Source: Rhodospirillales bacterium (lineage in GTDB: Bacteria; Pseudomonadota; Alphaproteobacteria; Rhodospirillales; WMHbin7). Taken from it: a stretch of DNA of 64,000 nucleotides. The stretch is taken from positions 87,733 through 151,732 of the forward strand of contig JACRPC010000042.1 in assembly GCA_016214125.1 (NCBI GenBank). The letters are read 5' to 3'. This document shows positions 16,351 to 25,245 of the stretch, piece after piece (position 1 is the stretch's first letter; each line of letters opens with the position of its first letter). A program made the position numbers and the translations under genes. Under the pieces are notes generated by a model, which saw only the letters and a list, made by a program, of their open reading frames with translations, did no database searches and was not told where the DNA came from.

Positions 16351-17567
16351 AGGTTCAGTACTGCCAGAGATGCGTCTACCCCTCCAGTTCCGCCGTCCGG
16401 CTTGAGATCGACGCCAATGGTGTCTGCACGGGCTGTCGCGTGGCGGAAGACCGACCCGTCATCGACTGGGAAAGCCGGTGGCAGATGTTCAAGGATCTGA
16501 CTAAGGAATACAGCTCACAAGGCAATTATGATCTGATCATCCCCGTTTCCGGCGGCAAGGACAGCTACTACCAAACCCATCTGGCCGTGAAGGAACTTGG
16601 GCTTAAGCCCTTGCTCGTCACCTATCACGGCAACAACTATCTGCCGGAGGGCGAGTACAATCTGCACCGCATGCGTGATGTCTTCGATTGCGATCACATC
16701 ATCTTTCGCCCCTCCGTCGATAGCCTGATCAAGATGAACCGGCTGGGCTTCCGCGTTCAAGGCGACATGAACTGGCACGCCCATTGCGGCATCGCCACTG
16801 TCCCCTTCCAGGTGGCCGTCCGCTACAAGGTGCCGCTTGTCATGTGGGGAGAAATTGGCTGGATCGATCTGGGCGGCATGTTCACGCTGCACGATTTTCC
16901 CGAGTTCACTTTCAAGAACCGGGTCGAGCACGACCTTCGCGGCTTTGATTGGCATGACTTCACCGATGAGGGGCTGGAGAAAATGGGCCGCCCCGAATGG
17001 AAGGAAGGGCTGACGGCGAAGGATTTGATGTGGGGCCGGTATCCCAGCGATGATGAGGTGGATGCGGTAGGGCTGCGCGGCATCTATATGGATTGCTACG
17101 TGCCCTGGGACGGCAACCACAATGCCGAAATTGCGCGCAAGCACTATGGCTGGAAGGGCTCGGATCAAGAGTTCGAGCGCACCTATCGCCGCTTCTCCAA
17201 CCTGGACGACATGCATGAAAACGGCATCCATGACTATCTGAAGTTCATCAAGTTCGGCTATGGCCGCTGCTCGGACCACGCTACCAAGGATATCCGCACG
17301 GGCCGTATCACGCGTGATCAGGGCATTGAACTGGTCGCGCGCTATGATCATGTGAAGCCGCGCAAGGATCTTGAGCGCTGGCTTGACTATGTCGGCATGA
17401 CGGAGCGGGAGTTCGACATAACGTGCGACAGCTTCCGCGATCCCAGGGTCTGGTGGATCGAAGATGGCCAGTGGTGGAAGGACAATATCTGGGGCCAGCC
17501 CTCTTCCTACGGTTCCGTGCACTTGCCGCGCGAAAAATGGGCCGCCTATAGCCGTAAGAGCGCCTGA
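16347..17567 (+). CDS. N-acetyl sugar amidotransferase, WbpG/PseA/LegX family (copy C)
   Basis: A 406-residue WbpG-family protein starting at GTG 16347 (GTGA overlap); the reading MKVQYCQRC aligns with the family N-terminus. Zinc-knuckle-like CQRC...CTGC pairs are followed by the PP-loop SGGKDS at residues 68-73 and later RRFSNLDDMHENGIHDY, the counterpart of YSSLDDKIDG in copy A. With the HisH-C and HisF-C genes just upstream it forms a complete glutamine-dependent acetamidino-forming system, as known for Pseudomonas WbpG-HisH2-HisF2. It ends TGATG with a methyltransferase. Confidence 0.92.
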   Translation: MKVQYCQRCVYPSSSAVRLEIDANGVCTGCRVAEDRPVIDWESRWQMFKDLTKEYSSQGNYDLIIPVSGGKDSYYQTHLAVKELGLKPLLVTYHGNNYLPEGEYNLHRMRDVFDCDHIIFRPSVDSLIKMNRLGFRVQGDMNWHAHCGIATVPFQVAVRYKVPLVMWGEIGWIDLGGMFTLHDFPEFTFKNRVEHDLRGFDWHDFTDEGLEKMGRPEWKEGLTAKDLMWGRYPSDDEVDAVGLRGIYMDCYVPWDGNHNAEIARKHYGWKGSDQEFERTYRRFSNLDDMHENGIHDYLKFIKFGYGRCSDHATKDIRTGRITRDQGIELVARYDHVKPRKDLERWLDYVGMTEREFDITCDSFRDPRVWWIEDGQWWKDNIWGQPSSYGSVHLPREKWAAYSRKSA

Positions 17568-18583
17568 TGGATGAACCCGCAAACTCGCTCAAGGCCGAAG
17601 ACGTCTGGCCGGCCGACCTTCTGGCGGCCCAGGACGACGCGCTTCTGGCGGATGTCCGCTGGATGGCGGACCGCAAAGACCAATTTGTCGAGGTCGCCTG
17701 TCCCGCCTGCGACGGCACATCCGGACACGAGCCCTTCACAAAGTACGGCATGCGCTATGTTGCCTGCGATAGTTGCGCCACGATCTATATTTCACCCAGG
17801 CCACCCGCCCAGCTTCTCGTGGAATTCTATCGGCAATCCAGGAACTACCAGTTCTACAACGACCATATTTTTCCTGCCACCGAGGCCGCGCGCCGCGCCA
17901 AGATTTTCCGGCCGCGCGTGCAACGGCTTCTCGACCTCTGCGAGCGCCACGCGGTCAAGGGAAGAACCTTGCTGGAAGTTGGCGCGGGATATGGCACCTT
18001 CTGCGAAGAATTGCGCCAGCACGGGCGCTTTGACCGCATCCTAGGCGTTGAGTTGACGCCCGATCTGGCGCAAACCTGCCGTCGCCGGGGCATCGACGTG
18101 ATTGAGAAGCCTATCGAAGAGATCGATCCGGACTCGGTCAAGATTGATGTCCTGGCCAGCTTCGAGGTGATCGAGCATTTGTTCTCACCAGCCGGTTTCC
18201 TGAAGGCCTGCGCCAAGCTTCTTAATCCCCAGGGCTTGCTGGTTCTTACCTGTCCCAATGGTCTGGGCTTTGACGTAACGATGCTGGGCGCGGGTTCGAT
18301 GGTGATCGACCATGAGCATTTGAACTACTTCAACCCCCAGTCGCTCGCGCTTCTGGCCACCAATTGCGGCTTTGAGGTGCTTGAGGTTTCCACGCCGGGC
18401 GAGTTGGATGCCGAGCTTGTCCATGCCGAGGCGCTTGCTGGCCGCCTTGATCTTTCAGCGCAGCCCTTTCTCAACACTGTCCTCGTGGAGCGCTGGGAGG
18501 AACTGGGCGGCGCCTTCCAGGCTTTCTTGAAGGCTGCCAAGCTGTCTAGCCACATGTGGCTTGTTGCTAGGAGAAAACCGTGA
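17567..18583 (+). CDS. Class I SAM methyltransferase with zinc-ribbon N-terminus
   Basis: A 338-residue protein. Two Cys pairs (CPACDGT and CDSCATIYIS) lie at about residues 45-75, followed by PPAQLLVEFYR. The SAM-binding loop LLEVGAGYGTFCEEL is near residue 132 and FEVIEHLFSPAGFL follows near residue 200. The C-terminus resembles O-methyltransferases of glycan clusters. It is coupled to the amidotransferase by TGATG. An amidino or hydroxyl group of the sugar could be methylated, but no motif shows which. Confidence 0.85.
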   Translation: MDEPANSLKAEDVWPADLLAAQDDALLADVRWMADRKDQFVEVACPACDGTSGHEPFTKYGMRYVACDSCATIYISPRPPAQLLVEFYRQSRNYQFYNDHIFPATEAARRAKIFRPRVQRLLDLCERHAVKGRTLLEVGAGYGTFCEELRQHGRFDRILGVELTPDLAQTCRRRGIDVIEKPIEEIDPDSVKIDVLASFEVIEHLFSPAGFLKACAKLLNPQGLLVLTCPNGLGFDVTMLGAGSMVIDHEHLNYFNPQSLALLATNCGFEVLEVSTPGELDAELVHAEALAGRLDLSAQPFLNTVLVERWEELGGAFQAFLKAAKLSSHMWLVARRKP

Positions 18584-18611
18584 TCTGCGCGGCGCCTGTT
18601 TTTGGCGCGAA

Positions 18612-19727
18612 ATGGCATTCTGGCCGTGGCCAAGATTCGGCAAAGCCCGGCGCGCTCTTCCGCCTGTTACTGAGGATATAGAATTGAGCGAAGAGAGAGA
18701 CGACACAGATTTCATCGCCAACGTCAGTTTTACGGACTTCCTTGGAACGCTGAGGTCCGTGCATGGCGAGAGGTTCTCCGCCTATCGCGAGGAGTTTCAT
18801 AAGACCCTCAATTACGAGACGAACGGCTTCATTCCGCCCCATCCCGTCACGGTCAGCATCGAGCTTGTAAACCGCTGCAATCTGAAATGCGTCATGTGCT
18901 TTACCGATCATCATGGCAACGCCAAGGCGACTCTTGACCTTGAGACGGCCACCCGCATTTTCACCCAATGCCGCGATCTTGAGGTTCCCGCCCTGGTGAT
19001 CGGGATGGGGTCTGAGCCCCTGCTCTACAAGAATATCCGGGAAGTCCTGTCTGGCGCCAAGGCTTCCGGCGCCATCGACATTTTTCTTGGCACGAACGGC
19101 GTGCTCCTTGATGAGGAGATGTGTGAGTTCCTTGTCCAGAGCGGCATTGACCGCGTTGAGATTTCCGTTGATGCGGCGTCCGCCGGCACCTATCTCAAGG
19201 TCCGCCAGAAGGATGAGTTCGAACGCGTGACGGCAAACATTCGACGGCTGATTGAGACCCGCAAGCGCCTGGGATCAAAGCTTCCTATCATCCGCTTATG
19301 CTTCTGCACGCTTGAGGTCAACCGGCATGAGCGTCAGGCCTTTCTTGATGAGTGGCGCGATAAGGTTGATTACATCGACTTCCAGCTGGCGGTTGATCAC
19401 ACCGGGCTGAAGGAAATGCTGGCGGGCAAAGAACTGGCGGGCCTCCACGCGCTTCCCCTGCCCTCCACCTACTGTTCTTACCCTTTCAGCAGCCTCCATG
19501 TGTATGCCGATGGCGAGATCGCGCCCTGTTGCTCGTTTCACGGCAAGAATGCCGAAATGAGTCTGGGCAACATCCGCGATACCACCTTGCCTGCAGCCTG
19601 GAGCGGCGCCCCTCTGCAGGAGATCCGCCGGCAGCTTCTGAGCGGCGCGGTGAATGATTATTGCCGGGCCTGCCTGGCAAAGCGCGATCAGAACTCCTTT
19701 TCTGGTTTCGCTCCCGAGAAGGATTAA
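18612..19727 (+). CDS. Radical SAM protein with SPASM-like C-terminal domain
   Basis: About 371 residues from ATG 18612. A TTG at 18684 with a good GAGG eight bases upstream is an alternative start. The cluster motif CNLKCVMC gives C89, C93 and C96 by this numbering, and MGSEPLLYKNI is the GxxxP-like motif of the barrel. The C-terminus has CSYPF, PCCSF and CRAC, arranged like a SPASM/twitch domain that binds an auxiliary Fe-S cluster. Such proteins modify peptides, sugars or aminoglycosides (dehydrogenation, epimerisation). It follows a methyltransferase by 28 bases. Confidence 0.85.
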   Translation: MAFWPWPRFGKARRALPPVTEDIELSEERDDTDFIANVSFTDFLGTLRSVHGERFSAYREEFHKTLNYETNGFIPPHPVTVSIELVNRCNLKCVMCFTDHHGNAKATLDLETATRIFTQCRDLEVPALVIGMGSEPLLYKNIREVLSGAKASGAIDIFLGTNGVLLDEEMCEFLVQSGIDRVEISVDAASAGTYLKVRQKDEFERVTANIRRLIETRKRLGSKLPIIRLCFCTLEVNRHERQAFLDEWRDKVDYIDFQLAVDHTGLKEMLAGKELAGLHALPLPSTYCSYPFSSLHVYADGEIAPCCSFHGKNAEMSLGNIRDTTLPAAWSGAPLQEIRRQLLSGAVNDYCRACLAKRDQNSFSGFAPEKD

Positions 19728-19740
19728 GGGCAAGCGGCGC

Positions 19741-21399
19741 ATGACGGCAGTATCCTCTCCTCCCCTCTGGACAAAAGAGGGGCTTGCCTCTTGGAGGCGG
19801 CCTGTTCAGAACTTTCTGTCTGGCCTGCCGGGGCAGCCCGCGCCCCGCTTTGCAGAGTCGCTTGCCCGGGCGCGTACGGACGCCATTTTCAACCGCCTTT
19901 CGGCCGGCAGACCGTCTTGCGTCTCTGGTCCCGTGCTGATTGATGGCATGTGGGATAATCCTCACTTCTGGCTACGCTACAGCCTTTTGCGGGCGGCGCT
20001 GGGATTGGCGAACGGCCATGAAATTGGGCTTCTCGGAGCGTTCCGCCGCAAGGAGGTCGCGGGCTCTTTCCGCCGGTTCGGCGTTCGCGACATCCGCAAG
20101 TTCCACGACTGTCTTCGCATCACGGACGAAGTAAGGGACCGGGCTGGAAAGATGGTTGCCGGGCTGAAGGAGGGAAGGGATATCTTCAATCTAGATTTTC
20201 CATTCGGTTTTCCCGCAGGTTACGTCTTCGACGCGATCCACAAACGCCAACGCACGCCTTTCGTCGATATTCGGCACGCCAAACTGACCGACCACTTCGT
20301 TGAATGCTTGGCGACGCTCGAAGCTGCGGACCGACTTCTTGAAGACACCAATCCCTCGCTCCTGGTGATGAGTCATTCCGTCAATTTCCATTTTGGCGGC
20401 CTCGTCTGGTGCGCCATGCGGCGCAACATCCCCGTCGTCATCGTGCATGGCGATTTTGGCTTGTGCCGGTTCGTAAAGAAAGTCCCGGGGTCCCCGCTTG
20501 ACATGCTGGAGGACCGGCCATATGCGCACGACCTTGCGGACGTGCCGGAAGCCAAGAGGCAGGTGCTGAGGGACTTTGGCAAAGCCTACATGGAGGCGCG
20601 CCTTCAAGGCACCGCTACAGACATTGGCGCCATCTATTCCTACCAGAAACGGCCATCGCAAATTGACCGCAGGCAAATTGGCGATCGCTTCGGCTGGAAC
20701 CCTGAAGCCCCCCTCGTCGCCGTCTATCATTCCGTATGGTTCGATTGGCCGCATATGAGCGGCATGAAGCATTTCACGGAATTTCACGATTGGATCACCT
20801 GCGTGGCTGCGCGGGCACGCTCAACGCCCGAGGTCAACTGGCTGTTCAAGGATCACCCTCTCAACAGCTGGTACCAGGGGGAGACCCTTGCGCAACTTGG
20901 CATCCTTGAAGGAGCGTCCAACCTACGCATTGTTCCAGAAGATTGGAACAATACGGCAATCCTGCGCAGCATCGACGGCGTCGTGACCTATTTCGGCACG
21001 GTTGGCATTGAGGCCAGCGCCATGGGCGTTCCCGTCCTCACCGCCGACAGGGGCTGGTACGACGAGTTCGGCTTTTGCATTTGCCCCTCTTCCCGCCACG
21101 AGTTCCTCGATAGGCTCGCAACCGAATGGTGGCTGGAGCAAGATCGACGGCAGATCATGGAAAAGGCCCATCTTTTCGCAGGGCTGTTTTTCTGCTGTCC
21201 AGATTGGCAGGGAAATTTTCTCTTGCCATCGGATGATCACCAGTTCGCGCTCTACCGGACAATTCCCGATCTTCTCTATGCGAGTGCGGAGCCTATTGAA
21301 CGGGAAATCGAGGAAATCCGGGCGTGGTATGCCTCGCCGTCCCGTTATTACCATAACTTCAAAATGTCGCGATCTGATCGCTTTATGCTAGGAAACTAA
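19741..21399 (+). CDS. Capsule-type polysaccharide biosynthesis protein / putative GT-B transferase
   Basis: A 552-residue protein of uncertain family, read from ATG 19741 because it lies 13 bases after the radical SAM stop with an AAGGG upstream. The C-terminal half contains WLFKDHPLNSWY, YFGTVGIEASAMGVPVLTADRGWYDEFGF, a pattern seen in KpsC/LipB-like and related surface-polysaccharide transferases. The N-terminal half has SHSVNFHFGGLVW and PVVIVHGDFGL. It is followed 11 bases later by the ABC exporter. A cytosolic sugar transferase is the best guess. Confidence 0.68.
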   Translation: MTAVSSPPLWTKEGLASWRRPVQNFLSGLPGQPAPRFAESLARARTDAIFNRLSAGRPSCVSGPVLIDGMWDNPHFWLRYSLLRAALGLANGHEIGLLGAFRRKEVAGSFRRFGVRDIRKFHDCLRITDEVRDRAGKMVAGLKEGRDIFNLDFPFGFPAGYVFDAIHKRQRTPFVDIRHAKLTDHFVECLATLEAADRLLEDTNPSLLVMSHSVNFHFGGLVWCAMRRNIPVVIVHGDFGLCRFVKKVPGSPLDMLEDRPYAHDLADVPEAKRQVLRDFGKAYMEARLQGTATDIGAIYSYQKRPSQIDRRQIGDRFGWNPEAPLVAVYHSVWFDWPHMSGMKHFTEFHDWITCVAARARSTPEVNWLFKDHPLNSWYQGETLAQLGILEGASNLRIVPEDWNNTAILRSIDGVVTYFGTVGIEASAMGVPVLTADRGWYDEFGFCICPSSRHEFLDRLATEWWLEQDRRQIMEKAHLFAGLFFCCPDWQGNFLLPSDDHQFALYRTIPDLLYASAEPIEREIEEIRAWYASPSRYYHNFKMSRSDRFMLGN

Positions 21400-21410
21400 C
21401 GCCTTTCATC

Positions 21411-23276
21411 ATGAAAAATCTCTTTACTATTTTTTGCCGCTACATCCTACCGCATTGGCCGGTGATGCTTGTGACAGTGGCTTTCGCCATCGTCGTCATG
21501 GCGCTCAACATCGTCATGCTTGGCCTCTTTTCCGGCATTCCCCAGCTCATCCTTCGACAAGGTGATCCGTCCAGCCTGCTGCCTGGCGCTGCGGCCATGG
21601 GCTCCGGTTCGGGGCTTTCGCTTCAGGAAATTCTGAACGTCGTGTCAAATCTGACGGAAGGAATCCGCCTGGAACATGGGATTGTCGCAGCGATCTTGAC
21701 GATCTCCTCGTTGTATCTCCTAACCGTCGCCATCCTGCGCGTTGTTCAATTTCTCTCAGATTATGTTCTCTTGCGTGCCAATTCGAAAAGCGTACGCCGC
21801 GCCACGACGGACATGTTCAAATTCGTCGTCTTGCTGTCGCTTGATTTTTTCCATGGCCAGCGCATCGGTGATTTGTGTTCGCGGATCATCTTTGACACTC
21901 ATGCTGTCGTGCGGACAATGTTCACCGCCGTCATGGCGCTGCTCGTCACCTTGCCTCTGCTGGTGTTCTACTGGTATCTGCTGGTGACCACCAGCATGCG
22001 GCTTACCTTCGTGGTGATTGTCGTCTTCATCATCAAGACGGCGCTCTCGCAATCCCTGGCGCAGTATATGCGCAAGCTCCTGATCTCAGCCGGACAGCTC
22101 AAAGGGGAGACGGCGGCGCGGGTCACCGAGACCCTGTACAACATCACCGTCGTCAAGGCTTTCGGCAAGGAAACCCAGGAGCAGGAGCAGTTCTCCAATC
22201 TGATCGAATCCCAAGTCGAGACCGACAAGCGGCGCCAGCTGCTCACGCAGCTGAATTCGTCCCTGCAAACGCTGCTCAACAGCGTGGCCGTGGTCTCCGT
22301 CGCCACCTATGGCACCATGCTGTTGATCGACGGCCAAATCCCGCTGGTCACTTTGATGGTCTATTTCTTCGCCGCCAACCGGGCCCAGGAGCCGACGCGC
22401 CAGCTGACCAGCTTTGCCCTCGAGCTTAGCAACGCGCTCGGCTATTCCGTGCGCGTCTTTGAGTTGCTGGGCTACAAATCCACCGTCAAGGACGGGCCAG
22501 ACGAGCTTCCGGGCTATGCGGGCGACATTGAATTTCGCAATGTGTCCTTTTGCTACAGCAACCAGCAAAGCATTCTGGATGGCGTGTCCTTCACCTTGAA
22601 GAAGGGCGACGTGCTGGCGATCGTTGGCCCAAGCGGCGCAGGGAAATCCACCCTCCTTCACCTCCTCATGCGGTTCTACGATCCGACCGCAGGCGCGATC
22701 TTGATCGATGGCAAGGACATCCGCAGCTTCACCCAGGATTCCTATCGCAGCCTGTTTGGCATCGTCACCCAGGACCCGCTGCTCTTCGACGCCAGCATCC
22801 GCGACAACATCGCCTATGCGGCAAACCGCGACGATGTGAGTGAGGAGGAAATTCTGCGCGCCGCCCATATCGCCAGGGTGGATGAATTCGCCTATCAGCT
22901 GGAAGAAGGCCTGAATGCGCAGATCGGTGATCGGGGCCTTAGGTTGTCGGGCGGACAGAAGCAGCGCATCGCCCTGGCGCGCGCCATTCTGAGAGACCCG
23001 CCGGTCCTCGTGCTTGACGAGGCGACAAGCTCGCTGGACAGCCATTCCGAGCGGCTGATCCAGCGTTCCATCAACACGTTCCTGCATGGACGAACCGCCG
23101 TGGTCGTCGCCCACCGCCTGTCAACCGTGCGCCGCGCCACGAAAATCGCTGTGCTTGAGCATGGCCGCATCGTCGAGTTGGGCGGACATGACGAATTGCT
23201 GGCCCGCCAAGGAGCGTTCTACAGGCTCTATCAAGCGCAATTTGCCCATGGAGAGCCGGCGGTCGAGCCGACCTAG
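21411..23276 (+). CDS. ABC exporter, fused permease and ATPase (MsbA/PglK type)
   Basis: A 621-residue half-transporter with an N-terminal membrane domain (first TM near residues 14-40, followed by several more) and a complete ATPase: Walker A GPSGAGKST at residue 406, LSGGQKQRIA at 512, Walker B VLVLDE with D536/E537, and H-loop VVAHRLST. Members of this family flip lipid A core (MsbA) or undecaprenyl-pyrophosphate oligosaccharides (PglK). No Wzx flippase is visible in the window, so a role in flipping the lipid-linked glycan is a reasonable inference. Its TAG shares the CTAG tetramer with the stop of the convergent asnB-like gene. Confidence 0.9.
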   Translation: MKNLFTIFCRYILPHWPVMLVTVAFAIVVMALNIVMLGLFSGIPQLILRQGDPSSLLPGAAAMGSGSGLSLQEILNVVSNLTEGIRLEHGIVAAILTISSLYLLTVAILRVVQFLSDYVLLRANSKSVRRATTDMFKFVVLLSLDFFHGQRIGDLCSRIIFDTHAVVRTMFTAVMALLVTLPLLVFYWYLLVTTSMRLTFVVIVVFIIKTALSQSLAQYMRKLLISAGQLKGETAARVTETLYNITVVKAFGKETQEQEQFSNLIESQVETDKRRQLLTQLNSSLQTLLNSVAVVSVATYGTMLLIDGQIPLVTLMVYFFAANRAQEPTRQLTSFALELSNALGYSVRVFELLGYKSTVKDGPDELPGYAGDIEFRNVSFCYSNQQSILDGVSFTLKKGDVLAIVGPSGAGKSTLLHLLMRFYDPTAGAILIDGKDIRSFTQDSYRSLFGIVTQDPLLFDASIRDNIAYAANRDDVSEEEILRAAHIARVDEFAYQLEEGLNAQIGDRGLRLSGGQKQRIALARAILRDPPVLVLDEATSSLDSHSERLIQRSINTFLHGRTAVVVAHRLSTVRRATKIAVLEHGRIVELGGHDELLARQGAFYRLYQAQFAHGEPAVEPT

Positions 23277-25093
23277 ACCGCCTGATCGAGGAAGAATTTC
23301 GCCGAAACGAAGGAGAACATGAACTTACTGAGTTCGTTCGCCTCAAGGTCGCGCCGAAGGTAGTCCTCGATCGCTTGGCGGCGGACCAGATCGAAGATCG
23401 GACCTGGGGCCAGCAGGCGTTCCACCACATCCGGATCTTTGCGGTCGAGAAGCGAATCGATCGAGGCGTTGAAGCCGCGCTTGCGGCGGTCAAGGCGCAC
23501 AGCGTCCGGCAACAGGTCTTTGACGGATTCGCGCAACAGCCATTTGGTGTAGCCGTCGCGCATGAGATGCGCATTCGGCACGCTGAAGAGGAACTCGACC
23601 AGTCGCCGGTCCAGAAAGGGCGAGCGATTCTCGATCGAGTGCATCATCGAATTCAAATCGTCTTCGGCCAGGATGACGGGCACGACCTCGCAGAGCAATT
23701 CGTTCATCATCCGGTTGCGCAGCAGTTCCGGGCAATAGGATTCCTCGGCGAAGGCTTCGCCAAAGGGCGCGGTCATATAGGAGGCGAATTCCGCCGCGCC
23801 CAGTGTCAGGTGGGACCTCATGCCGGGGTCCCTGATGAAGGCCTGAGGGTCTTGAAGCATAGGGTTTCGCACATGGGCCCCGTAGCCGTTGCGCCAGGAC
23901 TCGACCAGGCTGGCGAAGTCTTCGCGCCCCTGCATGGCTGCCAGCCACATGAGCGAGTGATCGTAATAGCCAAGAAAGATCTCGTCTGCGCCGGTGCCCG
24001 ATACGGCGACCTTGAAACCCGCTTCGTGAATCGCCTCCGACAGGAAGCTGTGCATGTAGTAGGAAATGGTCGCTACTGGCGCGTCGTGCTGCCTCACCAG
24101 GTTGGCCATCCGGTCAAGAAAGCCCGTCTTCCTGGTGGGAATGCGATGGTTCTTGCAGCCCAGCGCCTGGCTGGTGATGGCGATGTTCTCGCTCTCGTCG
24201 TAGCGGGGATCGCTGTCGATGATGGAGAAGGTCTCGATCTCGGTGCCCAGACTTAAGGCGGCGATCGCCGCCAGAGCGCCGGAATCCACGCCCCCGCTTA
24301 AGCAGAAGGATAACGGCACGTCGGCCCGCAGGCGCAGACGGACCGACTCGAACAGGCGGGCACGGGCCCCGTCGATGGCGTCAGCGGATGACATTAGCTG
24401 CGGGCGGTATTCGAGCCGCCAATAGCCGCTGGTGTCTTCCTTCCCCTGGACGTCGATCTCCATCAGGCTGGCGGCCGGGAATTCGGCAACGTTGCCAAAG
24501 AAGCTTCTCGGCTTCTTATGCAAGACCCGGTAGCCTTGAACCAGATAACGCCGGACCTGATCCAAATCCGGCTTGGGAGCCGCTCCGCTCAAGGCCCAGA
24601 GCGTCTTGACCTCGGAGGCGAAGAAGAGGCCGTCCTCCGTCCGCAAGAGGTGAAGCGGCTTTTCTCCGAAACGGTCGCGCGACATGATCACCTGCTGGCT
24701 GCGGGAATCGTGCAGGGCCAGCGCCCACATGCCCTCGAAGCGGTCGAAGCATCGGCGACCCCACTCGCGCCAAGCGTCGATGATCACTTCCGTGTCCGAT
24801 CCCGTGCGGAAGCTGTGGCCGAGATGCTCCAGCTCCCGGCGAATCTCGATGTGGTTGTAGATCTCGCCGTTAAAAATCAGCGCGCAATCATCCTTCTCAA
24901 ACGGCTGATTGGAACGCGGGTCGAGATCGAGAATGGCCAAACGGGAATGAAGAAGAACGGCGCGCTGTGGGCCCAGGTGGCGTTCGCAAACGCCCGCGGC
25001 ATCCGGGCCGCGGTGACGCATCGTCTCCAGCGCCCGCCTAAGCTGCCGGCGGTCTGGGCCAACCTTGCCGATGAAGCCTGCGATGCCGCACAT
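23273..25093 (-). CDS. asnB: Asparagine synthetase B-like glutamine-hydrolysing amidotransferase (copy 1)
   Basis: A 606-residue AsnB-family enzyme on the minus strand. It begins MCGIAGFIG, so Cys2 is the Ntn glutaminase nucleophile; MRHRGPDAAG, NGEIYNH and GSDTEV complete the glutaminase domain, and SLSGGVDSG-type LSGGVDS is the synthetase PP-loop. ATG 25093 is chosen because Cys2 must follow it, and AAGGAG lies six bases upstream. In glycan clusters such enzymes often amidate uronic-acid carboxyls or other sugar acids rather than making asparagine. It is convergent with the ABC exporter and divergent from the amidotransferase at 25246. Confidence 0.93.
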   Translation of the reverse strand: MCGIAGFIGKVGPDRRQLRRALETMRHRGPDAAGVCERHLGPQRAVLLHSRLAILDLDPRSNQPFEKDDCALIFNGEIYNHIEIRRELEHLGHSFRTGSDTEVIIDAWREWGRRCFDRFEGMWALALHDSRSQQVIMSRDRFGEKPLHLLRTEDGLFFASEVKTLWALSGAAPKPDLDQVRRYLVQGYRVLHKKPRSFFGNVAEFPAASLMEIDVQGKEDTSGYWRLEYRPQLMSSADAIDGARARLFESVRLRLRADVPLSFCLSGGVDSGALAAIAALSLGTEIETFSIIDSDPRYDESENIAITSQALGCKNHRIPTRKTGFLDRMANLVRQHDAPVATISYYMHSFLSEAIHEAGFKVAVSGTGADEIFLGYYDHSLMWLAAMQGREDFASLVESWRNGYGAHVRNPMLQDPQAFIRDPGMRSHLTLGAAEFASYMTAPFGEAFAEESYCPELLRNRMMNELLCEVVPVILAEDDLNSMMHSIENRSPFLDRRLVEFLFSVPNAHLMRDGYTKWLLRESVKDLLPDAVRLDRRKRGFNASIDSLLDRKDPDVVERLLAPGPIFDLVRRQAIEDYLRRDLEANELSKFMFSFVSAKFFLDQAV

Positions 25094-25162
25094 TCGACGC
25101 TCCTTGCTTCTTGCAGTTCTGCCTCTGCCACAATGCGGCGTCAAGTTGCCACTTAGCTTGAC

Positions 25163-25193
25163 CCATACATTGGTTGATGGCCGGCCTGTATGG
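25163..25193. promoter_or_regulatory. Inverted repeat in the asnB / amidotransferase divergent region
   Basis: CCATACA (25163-25169) and TGTATGG (25187-25193) are perfect inverted arms 17 bases apart, and the spacer contains the palindrome GGCCGGCC (25179-25186). The element lies in the 152-base region between the divergent starts at 25093 and 25246. A binding site acting on one or both genes is possible; there is no direct evidence. Confidence 0.3.
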
Positions 25194-25245
25194 CATCACA
25201 ATGCTTGGCCTGCAGCCCATCCCATCCAATAGGCGCCAAAACGAT

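Noticed and set aside
16515..17582. Long minus-strand open frame opposite amidotransferase copy C
   Set aside because: The plus strand carries the PP-loop and zinc-knuckle motifs; the minus translation resembles a hydrophobic shadow only.
23375..25156. Two plus-strand open frames inside the asnB-like gene
   Set aside because: The minus strand encodes a full AsnB protein with Cys2 and PP-loop; the plus-strand frames have no motif and no ribosome binding site.
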